Positions 36,442 to 45,559 of a stretch of DNA of 64,000 nucleotides are shown in pieces; the first letter of the stretch is position 1; the number at the start of each line of letters is the position of its first letter. The DNA lies in assembly GCF_943373825.1 (NCBI RefSeq), contig NZ_CALSBP010000003.1:62001-126000 (forward strand), written 5' to 3'. This DNA is from Aquimarina spinulae (GTDB lineage Bacteria > Bacteroidota > Bacteroidia > Flavobacteriales > Flavobacteriaceae). The position numbers were made by a program, and so were the translations under genes. The notes below the pieces were generated by a model. It saw only the letters and a list, made by a program, of their open reading frames with translations. It searched no databases and was not told the DNA's origin.

Positions 36442-36498
36442 AAAAATTCTTTCGCGAAGAATGGACATAAACTATAAGTGTCTTTAAATGTTTATAGT
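36442..36498 (+). repeat. 57-base regulatory module, copy 2 (before the second zipper lipoprotein)
   Basis: Copy 2 of the module described at 35260-35316, with 51 of 57 positions identical. Palindrome ATTCTTTCGCGAAGAAT at 36446-36462. It ends 27 bases before the ATG at 36526, the same distance as copy 1 from its ATG. Confidence 0.8.
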
Positions 36499-36525
36499 GT
36501 TAATACAATTAAAATTATATTAAAT

Positions 36526-37311
36526 ATGTTACACAAATCAAAAATTATAATAACGTTACTTTTAGGTTTTTTACTGTTTTCTTGTGCAGAAGACAATAAT
36601 AATGATTTACAAGAAAATCAATTAAAAACTATTTCTGATAGCTCTAAAAATGCTATTGAATATTGTACTACAATAGCTGATTCGAAAAACCCTTACAATT
36701 ATGTAGGTGAAATACATAATGAAATATTAAATGAATTTGTTCTTAATTATTCGGGAAAAAGATTGTCGGTAGATGAGATAGTTAGTATTGTTGAAGGTTT
36801 AGCAAATGAAAATCCAAGATTTTTAAGTATTAAGGATGAGGAAGCCCCTGTAGATCCATCAGATATATTGAGAGGAATTGATGATTTTGGAAATAATTTT
36901 CATAACATTATAAACGACCTGAGATTGTCATCACGTGCAAAAAATGATTTAAAAGTTTTAATTGATTATCTGTTTGATAACGCATATTCAGAGAGAGAAC
37001 CTAATTTTGATACAGTTCAAGGGGATTTAATTAGATTCGAGAATAATGCTCTTCAAAATAAAGATTATACTAGAGAGGAGAGAAAAACAATTTTATCTGC
37101 TATTTCTACGGCAAGATACTCAACATGCTATTGGTATAATTATTATAGCTCTATAAGAGTAGCTGATAATTCACTTGCAAAGAAGAGAAAATGGTGGCAA
37201 TGGCTAATAGTAGCTGCTGCAGATGTTGGTGGTACAATGGCGGGGACCATAGCTACAGGAGTGACTGCAAGCTCAACAGCTTACACCTATACAAATCCAG
37301 ACAATAAATAA
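36526..37311 (+). CDS. Lipoprotein with Trp/glycine-zipper tail (copy B)
   Basis: A 261-residue protein with lipobox LLFSC (Cys20). The frame opens 48 bases earlier at a GTG, but that lies inside the repeated regulatory module; the ATG at 36526 (MLHKSKIIITLL) gives a clean lipoprotein signal. A helical mature part precedes KKRKWWQWLIVAAADVGGTMAGTIATGV, a short Trp-rich and glycine-zipper segment near the end. Compared with copy A, blocks such as TREERKTILSAIS versus SVEEKQLLVDTIS align, so the two are diverged paralogues. Its tail is shorter and lacks Cys. Function is unknown. Confidence 0.72.
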   Translation: MLHKSKIIITLLLGFLLFSCAEDNNNDLQENQLKTISDSSKNAIEYCTTIADSKNPYNYVGEIHNEILNEFVLNYSGKRLSVDEIVSIVEGLANENPRFLSIKDEEAPVDPSDILRGIDDFGNNFHNIINDLRLSSRAKNDLKVLIDYLFDNAYSEREPNFDTVQGDLIRFENNALQNKDYTREERKTILSAISTARYSTCYWYNYYSSIRVADNSLAKKRKWWQWLIVAAADVGGTMAGTIATGVTASSTAYTYTNPDNK

Positions 37312-37342
37312 GAGATTGGTTTGTATAAATAGTATAACCCAA

Positions 37343-37418
37343 TTTTAAATAGTGTGAGTGTGAATTATGAAAGCTGTTTTAGTTTTATAATTCAAACTCA
37401 CACTCACACTATTTAAAA
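37343..37418. repeat. Long imperfect inverted repeat (possible bidirectional terminator)
   Basis: The left arm 37343-37368 (TTTTAAATAGTGTGAGTG...) pairs with the right arm 37387-37418 over 26 bases. The right arm carries a 6-base insertion, an extra ACTCAC-type unit, within a run of CACTCA repeats. An 18-base loop separates the arms. It starts 31 bases after the copy B stop. Most likely a terminator; a small mobile-element remnant is a less likely alternative. Confidence 0.7.
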
Positions 37419-37476
37419 ATACAGATTACATTTAAGTACTGGAATATAATATTTAGAATTCGTTTTATACACAATT

Positions 37477-38073
37477 ATGAAAATTTATTTAACCAAAATA
37501 ACTGCATTCTTTTTACTAACTTTTATGTTATTTAGTTGTGATAATATAAGTTATGATGGACATTTATATATAGTATCACGAAATTCAAAAAGTAAAGAAG
37601 GTAATTTAGTTTTAAAATACAATTCTACTCCTAACGATATTTCACATATTGGTATCACTTTTAGCAAAGATATTGATGCATATGTATATAATGTTAGTTA
37701 TGACAGTATTAATAGTTTTGGTTCTTCATTAATAAAAGAAAAATTAGATCTTTTTTGGTCTTCCCCAAATAAAGAAGATAATAGAATTTGGTCATTGCCA
37801 ATTAGCAAAGAAGAATATGAAAGATTGAAAGAGTATATAAAAAAACTTGAAAAAGAAAAGATTCATTTTGATTTTGACCCTAAAACCAATTTGGGGTTGT
37901 ATTGCTCAGAATTTGTTTATAATGCTTTAGTATTTGCTAACAACAAAAAATTTACAGTAAAACCTATAGGCAAAAAATTAAAAGGTTATGAAAGGTTAAT
38001 AACCAATGAAGAATACTTATCATATTATCCAGCGGATTTTTTTCTTGAATATTTAAAAATAAAAGAATTGTGA
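37477..38073 (+). CDS. YiiX-type permuted papain-like cysteine peptidase, lipoprotein
   Basis: A 198-residue protein with lipobox MLFSC (Cys21). The permuted NlpC/P60-like (YiiX/C92) layout is visible: His57 in DISHIGITF comes first and Cys142 in GLYCSEFVYNAL follows, with the closing YYPADFFLEYL. Such enzymes hydrolyse amide or ester bonds, in envelope lipids or peptides. It is last in the island, after the inverted repeat, and probably has its own promoter. Confidence 0.78.
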   Translation: MKIYLTKITAFFLLTFMLFSCDNISYDGHLYIVSRNSKSKEGNLVLKYNSTPNDISHIGITFSKDIDAYVYNVSYDSINSFGSSLIKEKLDLFWSSPNKEDNRIWSLPISKEEYERLKEYIKKLEKEKIHFDFDPKTNLGLYCSEFVYNALVFANNKKFTVKPIGKKLKGYERLITNEEYLSYYPADFFLEYLKIKEL

Positions 38074-38501
38074 AAAATCTATTTAATGTATTTAACGATT
38101 TTTCTCTTCCTTCATTACATATATCTTCAATACCAGTATTTCCTTTTTTTAAAATCCTACAATGTAAACTAATGGTATTACAGAAGTCTTTTGAAAAACT
38201 TCTCTTTTAATCTCCTACGACCCAGTTTACAATGCATTGCCTCTTATGAGGAGAAAGGTGGTTGTAGTGCCTAAGATCTTTAGTGAAAAACCTTTCTTTT
38301 ATAGAATACTTGGTATACCTGTATCAAGGTAGTTTACTATCTATAATTTGCTCTTCTTATATAATTCTATTCCTGTTAAAATATTCTTAATATTTGTAAC
38401 ATTGATAATAACTACACGTATTATAGTACATTAATTATAAACTAACTCATATAATCAACTCTGGTGTGTTACAAAACACCATAAAACAATTAAAATAACA
38501 T
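38074..38501. other. 428-base region without a recognisable gene
   Basis: Frames are broken by stops on both strands; I see no conserved protein fragment, tRNA or IS end. A short hairpin CCTC-TTAT-GAGG lies near 38250. It marks the right edge of the accessory island and may hold decayed sequence. The promoter of the M16 gene must be in its last part, where AATATTTG near 38392 is one mismatch from the -7 consensus. Confidence 0.45.
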
Positions 38502-41483
38502 ATGAAATTAATTAAAACGGTTTTGTTATTGCTGTCAGTCATTTGTCTTAGCAATTGTAAAAAATCATCATCAGAAACGAGTGTTTCGCAAGAAATTAAA
38601 GTCGAACAACATACCGACACAGCAGGTTTCAACTATGAAACTGTTACTAACGATCCAACAGGGTTAAGACTATATACCTTGGAGAATGGCTTAAAAGTAT
38701 ATTTAGCTAAAAATGAAGAAGAACCAAAAATTCAAACTTTTATAGCCGTACGAGCTGGTTCAAATTATGACCCTAAAGAAGCTACAGGGCTTGCTCATTA
38801 TTTAGAGCATATGGTTTTTAAAGGTACTGATGAGATAGGTACTCAGGATTTTGAAAAAGAAAAAGTATTACTACAACAGATTTCTGATTTATATGAACAA
38901 CATAAGGCAGAAACAGATGCAGATAAAAAGAAGGAGATATACAAGAAGATTGATGAAGTTTCTTTCGAAGCCTCAAAAATATCTATATCTAATGAATATG
39001 ATAAAATGATTAGTTCTTTAGGAGCAGAAGGAACCAATGCACATACATGGTTTGAAGAGACCGTATACAAAAACAAAATCCCAGCTAATGAATTAGATAA
39101 GTGGCTTACTGTAGAAAGTGAGCGATTTAGCCAGTTGGTATTACGTTTGTTTCATACAGAGTTAGAAGCAGTTTATGAAGAATTTAATAGAGGACAGGAT
39201 AATGATGGATGGAAATCATACGCAGCGATGCTAGAAGGTTTGTTTCCCAATCATCCATATGGGCAACAAAAAACAATAGGAACCTCTGAGCATCTTAAGA
39301 ATCCTTCAATGGTAGCGATACATAATTATTTTGACAAGTATTATGTTCCTAATAATATGGCTATGGTATTGGTTGGAGATATTGATTTTGATCAAACTAT
39401 ACAGAAAGTAAACAAAGCTTTTGGTGGTTTTGAGAAGAAAGAGGTTGTTCACCCTGTATTACCTAAAGAAGACCCAATAACCAGTCCGGTGATTAAAGAA
39501 GTATTTGGACCTACGGCAGAATCTGTCTCTGTGGCATTTCGTTCTGCTGCAATAGGTACAAAAGAAGAAAAACTACTCACATTAGCAGATATGTTACTTG
39601 CTAATGGTAATGCGGGCCTAATTGATTTGAACTTAAATCAGAAACAAGTAGTTCAAAATGCAGGTTGTTCACCTACATTTTTAAATGATTATGGGTACCA
39701 CCAATTTTATGGATCACCAAAAGCAGATCAGACTCTGGATGAAGTGAAAGACTTATTGCTCTCTCAAATCGATAAGTTAAAAAAAGGAGAGTTTGAAGAT
39801 TGGATGATCTCTGCCGTAGTTAATGATTTAAAACTTAGTCAAACAAGAGAATATGAAAATAATACTGCATTAGCTTCGGCATATTATAATGCATTTATTC
39901 ATAGAGAGGATTGGAAAGATAAAGTCGAATTCTTAAATGAACTTAAAAAAGTTTCTAAACAAGAATTAGTAGATTTTGCAAATTCTTTTTACAAGGATAA
40001 TTATGTAGTGATATATAAGCGTAAAGGAGAAGATAAAAATATTACCAAAGTAGAAAATCCCGGTATTACACCTGTAGAGTTAAATAGAGATAAACAATCA
40101 GAATTTATCAAGGCATTTGCTCAGCAAGAAACTCCTGCTTTAACACCTAAGTATATTGATTATAAATCGGCAATTAAAGAAACTAAAACCAATAGCGAAT
40201 TAAAAGTGTCTTATATTGATAATCCTAATAATGATTTATTTAATCTTAGTATCATTTTTGATATGGGAAGAGATAATGATCGTAAAGTTTCTCTGGCAAC
40301 AGGATATCTAGATTATTTAGGTACAGATAAATACTCTCCCGAAGAGTTAAAGAAAGAGTTCTATAAACTAGGAATTGATTATTATGTAAATGCAGGTTCT
40401 GATAAAACATATGTTGGTATTTCTGGATTAAAAGAAAACCTTGATGCAGGCTTGGCTTTATTAGAGCACTTATGGACTAATGCAGTTCCTAACCAGGAAA
40501 CATATGCAAAATATGTAGATCAGATCGCAAAAGGACGTCAGGATGCGAAAACACAAAAAGGAAACATTTTGTGGAATGGGTTGATGAGTTATGGTATGTA
40601 TGGTGATAATTCTCCTTTACGTAATATCTATACAATAGGAGAGTTACAGGCTGTTAATCCGCAGGAATTAGTAGATAAAATTAAAGAGCTTCGTAATTTC
40701 AAACAACGTATATTTTATTATGGTAAAGATGTAGATGCAGCAATAGCCTCTATAAACAAAAATCATAAGATTCAAGGTGAATTGTTAGACTACCCAGAAG
40801 AAGTTAAATACGTTCAAAAAGAAACCGGAGGTAATGTGTACTTTGTTGATTATGATATGGTACAGAGTGAAATGATATTTTTAGCAAAAGGATCAGAGTT
40901 TGATTCTGGTAAAATGGCAGCTTCAAGATTGTTTAATACATACTTTGGTAGTGGGTTATCGTCTATAGTGTTTCAAGAAATTAGAGAGTCAAAATCATTA
41001 GCATACTCTGCATTTTCTGCATATTCAACGGCATCAGAAAAAGGAGATTCTAATTATGTATATGCATATATAGGTACCCAGGCAAATAAAATGCCTCAGG
41101 CAGTAGATGCAATGATGGATTTAATGACTAATATGCCAGAAGCAGAAGAACAGTTTAACGCAGCAAAAGAAGCAACATTAAAGAAAATTGCTGCTCAGCG
41201 TATAACCAAATCTAATATTTTCTGGACTTATGAAGGATTAAAGAAAAGAGGAATCGATAATGATAACCGAGAAGAGATGTATAATACTATTAAAGATATG
41301 ACTCTAGATGATCTTAAATCTTTCTTTAATGAAAATATAAAAGGAGAAACCTATAACGTACTTGTAGTTGGTAATAAAAAAGATGTAAATATGGATGCGT
41401 TATCCAAATTAGGTGTAGTTAAAGAAATGGATGTTGATTATCTTTTCAATTATGAGAAGAAAAATGAAGATATAAAACTGTAA
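38502..41483 (+). CDS. M16-family zinc peptidase (pitrilysin-like), lipoprotein
   Basis: A 993-residue periplasmic peptidase with two M16 repeats. The signal ends in a lipobox (CLSNC, about residue 20). The inverted zinc motif HYLEH at 99-103 is followed by the downstream Glu region AVYEEFNRGQD, so the N-terminal half is active; the C-terminal half (from about 560) lacks HxxEH and is the usual inactive half. M16 enzymes degrade peptides within a closed chamber. It has its own terminator 26 bases after the stop. Confidence 0.93.
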   Translation: MKLIKTVLLLLSVICLSNCKKSSSETSVSQEIKVEQHTDTAGFNYETVTNDPTGLRLYTLENGLKVYLAKNEEEPKIQTFIAVRAGSNYDPKEATGLAHYLEHMVFKGTDEIGTQDFEKEKVLLQQISDLYEQHKAETDADKKKEIYKKIDEVSFEASKISISNEYDKMISSLGAEGTNAHTWFEETVYKNKIPANELDKWLTVESERFSQLVLRLFHTELEAVYEEFNRGQDNDGWKSYAAMLEGLFPNHPYGQQKTIGTSEHLKNPSMVAIHNYFDKYYVPNNMAMVLVGDIDFDQTIQKVNKAFGGFEKKEVVHPVLPKEDPITSPVIKEVFGPTAESVSVAFRSAAIGTKEEKLLTLADMLLANGNAGLIDLNLNQKQVVQNAGCSPTFLNDYGYHQFYGSPKADQTLDEVKDLLLSQIDKLKKGEFEDWMISAVVNDLKLSQTREYENNTALASAYYNAFIHREDWKDKVEFLNELKKVSKQELVDFANSFYKDNYVVIYKRKGEDKNITKVENPGITPVELNRDKQSEFIKAFAQQETPALTPKYIDYKSAIKETKTNSELKVSYIDNPNNDLFNLSIIFDMGRDNDRKVSLATGYLDYLGTDKYSPEELKKEFYKLGIDYYVNAGSDKTYVGISGLKENLDAGLALLEHLWTNAVPNQETYAKYVDQIAKGRQDAKTQKGNILWNGLMSYGMYGDNSPLRNIYTIGELQAVNPQELVDKIKELRNFKQRIFYYGKDVDAAIASINKNHKIQGELLDYPEEVKYVQKETGGNVYFVDYDMVQSEMIFLAKGSEFDSGKMAASRLFNTYFGSGLSSIVFQEIRESKSLAYSAFSAYSTASEKGDSNYVYAYIGTQANKMPQAVDAMMDLMTNMPEAEEQFNAAKEATLKKIAAQRITKSNIFWTYEGLKKRGIDNDNREEMYNTIKDMTLDDLKSFFNENIKGETYNVLVVGNKKDVNMDALSKLGVVKEMDVDYLFNYEKKNEDIKL

Positions 41484-41509
41484 AATCAGATAAACGATTA
41501 TTAATTTAT

Positions 41510-41537
41510 AAACCCTGTGAGAAATCACAGGGTTTAT
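41510..41537 (+). terminator. Intrinsic terminator after the M16 peptidase gene
   Basis: AAACCCTGTGA (41510-41520) pairs with TCACAGGGTTT (41525-41535) over a GAAA tetraloop; the T-tract is short (TTTATT). Confidence 0.85.
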
Positions 41538-41541
41538 TGCT

Positions 41542-41569
41542 GTTGACCTGTTTGTAATTCTTATATTTG
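41542..41569 (+). promoter_or_regulatory. Promoter of fabG
   Basis: GTTG at 41542-41545 and an exact TATATTTG -7 element at 41562-41569 with 16 bases between; the ATG follows at 41626. Fits the Bacteroidota TTTG/TAnnTTTG consensus with slightly short spacing. Confidence 0.6.
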
Positions 41570-41625
41570 AATTCACATTGCAAATTATAAATGGTTTAGA
41601 TACCACAAAAATTAGAACATAACGA

Positions 41626-42372
41626 ATGAATCTTTTACAAGGTAAAACAGCTATTATCACTGGAGCTACTCGTGGTATTGGCAAAGGAATAGCAGAAATT
41701 TTTGCGCAACAAGGAGCAAATATTGCTTTCACTTATAGTTCTTCTGTTGAAGCAGCTAAAACATTAGAAAAAGAATTAAACGGATTAGGAATAAAAGCTA
41801 AAGGATATCAAAGTAATGCTGCAAGTTACGATCAGGCACAGGAATTAGCTGCAGATGTATTAGAAACATTTGGTAGTATTGATATTTTAGTGAATAATGC
41901 TGGTATTACTAAAGATAACCTTTTAATGCGTATGAGTGAGGAAGACTTTGATAAAGTTATCGAGGTAAACCTGAAAAGCGTATTTAATATGACAAAAGCA
42001 GTTCAAAGAACTATGCTTAAGCAACGTAAAGGAAGTATAATAAATATGAGTTCGGTTGTTGGGGTAAAAGGTAATGCAGGTCAAGCTAATTATGCAGCTT
42101 CAAAAGCAGGAATTATTGGTTTTTCAAAATCTGTTGCGCTAGAACTTGGCTCTAGAAATATTAGAAGTAATGTAGTTGCCCCTGGTTTTATTGAAACCGA
42201 AATGACAGAAAAACTTGACGAGAAAGTTGTAGAAGGATGGCGTAATGCAATTCCACTAAAACGAGGTGGTAGTCCCGAAGATATTGCAAATACATGCCTA
42301 TTTCTGGCAAGTGATTTAAGTGCATATATTACAGGGCAAGTACTTAATGTGGATGGAGGAATGCTTACTTGA
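41626..42372 (+). CDS. fabG: 3-oxoacyl-ACP reductase
   Basis: A 248-residue short-chain dehydrogenase that reduces 3-oxoacyl-ACP with NADPH in fatty acid elongation. Features are [12 protein letters not shown] (nucleotide loop), NNAGIT, catalytic Ser in NMSSVVG, YAASK (Tyr/Lys), and [12 protein letters not shown]. The full set of FabG-specific segments ([23 protein letters not shown]) supports the name over a generic SDR. Other fab genes are not adjacent. Confidence 0.93.
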   Translation: MNLLQGKTAIITGATRGIGKGIAEIFAQQGANIAFTYSSSVEAAKTLEKELNGLGIKAKGYQSNAASYDQAQELAADVLETFGSIDILVNNAGITKDNLLMRMSEEDFDKVIEVNLKSVFNMTKAVQRTMLKQRKGSIINMSSVVGVKGNAGQANYAASKAGIIGFSKSVALELGSRNIRSNVVAPGFIETEMTEKLDEKVVEGWRNAIPLKRGGSPEDIANTCLFLASDLSAYITGQVLNVDGGMLT

Positions 42373-42536
42373 TTTTAGAATTACGATTAACGATTTAAGA
42401 ATCATTTTTTTGAATATTTTAATATTTTTTGATGCTAAAAGTCATTAAATTTCAACTTGTATGAAATGAGTTGCACTTAACACTCTAAAATAAATTGTAA
42501 TTCGTAACTCAACCATCGTATATCGTAATTAATAGA
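42373..42536. other. Intergenic spacer with inverted ATTACGAT-type blocks
   Basis: The left block AATTACGATTAACGAT near 42379 and the right block, complementary to AATTACGATATACGAT, near 42517-42532 face each other across the spacer. Related fragments (TTACGAATTA) appear before hisH at about 57940. No gene is seen. Confidence 0.45.
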
Positions 42537-44567
42537 ATGCAAACAGAAACAATCTTATTGATCATAGCCGCTTTTATAACAGCATTAATTGTTGCATTGT
42601 TTCAATATTGGTATAAAACAAAAAACAGGAAAAAAAACATCCTGTTTTTTGCTTTTTTACGTTTCCTTAGTGTTTTTGCACTACTATTGCTGTTAATTAA
42701 TCCTACTTTCAAACAGAATACGTATTATGTAGAGAAACCTGCTTTGGTAGTTGCAGTGGATAATTCTTCTTCAATAAAATATCTTAAACAAGATCAGAAA
42801 ATTACTCAGTTTGCAAACCAAATTGCTGATAATGAAGAACTCAATGAAAGATTTGATATTACTTATTATTCATTTTCTGATAAATTAAATGATTCTCTAC
42901 GCTTTTCTTTTGATCAAAAGCAGACTAATATATCAAAAGCGTTAGAAGAACTTGAGCAAATTCATAAAAATACAATTGCTCCTACAATTGTGATCACCGA
43001 TGGAAATCAAACTTATGGTAAAGATTATCAATTTAGTAGCATAGGGTATAAGCAAGCTGTGTATCCGATTATTTCTGGAGACACAATTAAGGTGCTGGAT
43101 ACCAAAATACAGCAACTCAATGTTAACCGTTATGCATATTTAAAAAATAAATTTCCTGTAGAGGTAATTCTTACATATTCAGGCAATGAGGAGATTACAA
43201 CTACATTTCAGGTAAGGTCGGGTAGTAGTACAATTTTTTCTCAACCCGTTTCTTTCTCAGGAACAAATAACTCTACAGTAGTTAATTTTACCCTGCCGGC
43301 TAATACGGTAGGTGTAAATCAATACGTTGCGGCATTGATACCTTTGGATATAGAAAAAAACACAATAAATAATTCGAAAACTTTTGCTGTCGAGGTAATT
43401 GATCAAAAAACCAATGTGTTGTTGATTAGTGATATAGTACATCCAGATCTTGGAGCTATAAAGAAAAGTGTCGAAAGTAATGAAAGGCGAAGTATAACGA
43501 TTAGTAAACCTAATGAGAATAAGGAATTAGATGATTATCAGTTAGTTATATTGTATCAGCCCAATACTAGATATAGGGCAGTATATGAAAAATTAAATAC
43601 CCTGAAAAAAAATTATTTTACGATTACCGGCTCAAAAACAGATTGGGTTTTTCTTAATAGGATACAAAATAAATATACCCAGGAAATTACACGACAGAAT
43701 GAATATTATGTTCCCAGGTATAACAATAATTATGGAGCATTTCTTCAAGAAGATATTGGTTTTCAAGGTTACCCTCCTTTAATAGGTACTTTTGGAGAAA
43801 TTAGAATGAATTCGAATCATGACCCTTTATTATATAGAACAATAAGTAATATTGATACAGACGAAATGTTACTTGCAACCATAGAACAAGGAGGAATAAG
43901 AGAAGCCGTTTTGTTTGGAGAAGGAATATGGAGATGGAGAGCTCAAAGTTATTTAGATACTCAAAAATTTGAAGATTTTGATGAGTTTTTTGGCAAACTG
44001 ATCCAGTATCTGGCTTCAAATAAAAGAAAGAGTAGGTTAAATACTATCTCAGAGTCATTTTATTATGGTAATGCCAGTGTTGTTATTAAAGCAGAATATT
44101 TTACAAAAAATTACGAATTTGATAGGAGAGGAAATTTAAGAATTTCAATTAAAAATAAAGAAACAGAAGCTACTCAAACTATACCTATGTTATTGAAAAA
44201 TAATTCATATGAAGTAGATTTGAGTAATCTTGATGCGGGAAATTATGACTATACAGTAACAGTATTAGGTGAAAATATAGCACGTTCTGGAAGTTTTGCA
44301 ATTCTGGAATATGATGTAGAACAACAATTTCTTAACGCAGATGTAACAAAACTGAAGCAAGTAGCTACTAATACTAATGGTAAGTCATATTATTTAAATC
44401 AAAAAGACACACTTATAAAAGAATTACTAGCAGATCAAAGATATCAAACGATACAAAAAAATAAGGAAAATGTAGTATCTTTAATAGACTGGAAATATCT
44501 TTTAGCAATAGTTATTTTGTTACTTACTATAGAATGGTTTGCACGAAAATATAACGGACTTATTTAA
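42537..44567 (+). CDS. Membrane protein with vWA-like domain
   Basis: A 676-residue protein with two N-terminal membrane helices (about 5-22 and 38-57) and one at the C-terminus (about 650-670, IDWKYLLAIVILLLTIEWFARK). Between them is a vWA-like domain beginning with the MIDAS motif VVAVDNSSSIKYL (DxSxS) and further beta domains. The layout is that of Bacteroidota BatA-like/DUF-type proteins with a large periplasmic region. No partner is known; the prohibitin-family gene follows after 21 bases. Confidence 0.75.
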   Translation: MQTETILLIIAAFITALIVALFQYWYKTKNRKKNILFFAFLRFLSVFALLLLLINPTFKQNTYYVEKPALVVAVDNSSSIKYLKQDQKITQFANQIADNEELNERFDITYYSFSDKLNDSLRFSFDQKQTNISKALEELEQIHKNTIAPTIVITDGNQTYGKDYQFSSIGYKQAVYPIISGDTIKVLDTKIQQLNVNRYAYLKNKFPVEVILTYSGNEEITTTFQVRSGSSTIFSQPVSFSGTNNSTVVNFTLPANTVGVNQYVAALIPLDIEKNTINNSKTFAVEVIDQKTNVLLISDIVHPDLGAIKKSVESNERRSITISKPNENKELDDYQLVILYQPNTRYRAVYEKLNTLKKNYFTITGSKTDWVFLNRIQNKYTQEITRQNEYYVPRYNNNYGAFLQEDIGFQGYPPLIGTFGEIRMNSNHDPLLYRTISNIDTDEMLLATIEQGGIREAVLFGEGIWRWRAQSYLDTQKFEDFDEFFGKLIQYLASNKRKSRLNTISESFYYGNASVVIKAEYFTKNYEFDRRGNLRISIKNKETEATQTIPMLLKNNSYEVDLSNLDAGNYDYTVTVLGENIARSGSFAILEYDVEQQFLNADVTKLKQVATNTNGKSYYLNQKDTLIKELLADQRYQTIQKNKENVVSLIDWKYLLAIVILLLTIEWFARKYNGLI

Positions 44568-44588
44568 AACTAAAAACTCAAAATTATT

Positions 44589-45404
44589 ATGGAAAAATTA
44601 CCAAAAATAGGATTGCCTATTCTAATTCTATTAGTATTAGTAATCGTCTTTATTTCAAAATCAACAGAAACTATTGGTTCTGGAGAAGCCGGTGTGCTTT
44701 ATAAAACATTTGGAGGAGGTGTGGTTACAGATAGTCCACCTCTGGGAGAAGGGTTTCATTTAGTTGCTCCCTGGAATAAAGTAATCGTTTATGAAGTACG
44801 ACAGCAAGAAGTTTTTGAAAAAATGCAAGTACTTTCTTCTAACGGGTTAGAAATTAAATTAGATGCTTCTGCATGGTTTCAACCAGATTATGAAAAATTA
44901 GGGTTATTACACCAACAAAAAGGAGAAAATTATGTGGCAAGAGTTTTATTGCCGACAATACGATCTGCAGCCCGTAGTGTAGTAGGAAGGTATACTCCAG
45001 AGCAATTGTATTCTAGTAAACGAGATGCGATTCAAAAAGAGATTTTTGAAGAGACAAAGAAAATTGTAAGTAATCAATACATCCAACTTAATGAAGTATT
45101 GGTACGTGATGTAACATTACCACCAACAATTAAAGAGGCAATCGAGCGTAAGCTAAAACAAGAGCAAGAATCGTTAGAATATGAATTTAGATTAGAAAAA
45201 GCCAAAAAGGAAGCTGAAAGACAAAAAATTGATGCAGAAGGTAAAGCGGTAGCTAATCAAATTTTAAGCGCTTCGTTAACAGATAAAATTCTTAAAGAAA
45301 AAGGAATAGAAGCTACATTACAACTAGCCAAATCACCTAATGCCAAGGTAGTAGTTGTAGGGTCAGGAAAAGATGGAATGCCAATAATTCTTGGTAACCA
45401 ATAG
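44589..45404 (+). CDS. Prohibitin-family (SPFH/Band 7) membrane protein
   Basis: A 271-residue protein with an N-terminal membrane anchor (about 7-23), an SPFH domain (SGEAGVLYKTFGGGV, PGEGFH-like LGEGFHLVAPWN, RSAARSVVGRYTPEQLYSSKRDAIQKEI) and a charged coiled coil (KLKQEQESLEYEFRLEKAKKE). SPFH proteins oligomerise into membrane scaffolds and often regulate proteases such as FtsH. Probably co-transcribed with the vWA-like gene; a strong terminator ends the unit. Confidence 0.93.
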   Translation: MEKLPKIGLPILILLVLVIVFISKSTETIGSGEAGVLYKTFGGGVVTDSPPLGEGFHLVAPWNKVIVYEVRQQEVFEKMQVLSSNGLEIKLDASAWFQPDYEKLGLLHQQKGENYVARVLLPTIRSAARSVVGRYTPEQLYSSKRDAIQKEIFEETKKIVSNQYIQLNEVLVRDVTLPPTIKEAIERKLKQEQESLEYEFRLEKAKKEAERQKIDAEGKAVANQILSASLTDKILKEKGIEATLQLAKSPNAKVVVVGSGKDGMPIILGNQ

Positions 45405-45430
45405 AAAAACAAGATCGTATGATTAGGTTT

Positions 45431-45459
45431 ACAGGCACTCTAGAGTGCCTGTGTTTTTT
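45431..45459 (+). terminator. Intrinsic terminator after the prohibitin-family gene
   Basis: ACAGGCACTC (45431-45440) pairs perfectly with GAGTGCCTGT (45443-45452), loop TA, then GTTTTTTA. Confidence 0.92.
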
Positions 45460-45559
45460 ATTAATTTAAATACGTGTAAAACCTCTTAGTAATCATAAAC
45501 GATAAAGAATTATAGCAGATGCTATACTATGAAGATCGTAAACACAAAAAATCATTCAA

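Noticed and set aside
36478..36525. N-terminal extension of the second zipper lipoprotein from a GTG at 36478
   Set aside because: It would place the lipoprotein signal behind 16 extra residues and overlaps the repeated regulatory module; the ATG at 36526 gives a normal lipobox.
37343..37418. MITE-like mobile element
   Set aside because: Only one copy is seen in the window and there is no target duplication; a terminator fits better.
38074..38501. A decayed transposase or mobile element remnant
   Set aside because: No recognisable protein fragment, terminal inverted repeats or target duplication was seen.
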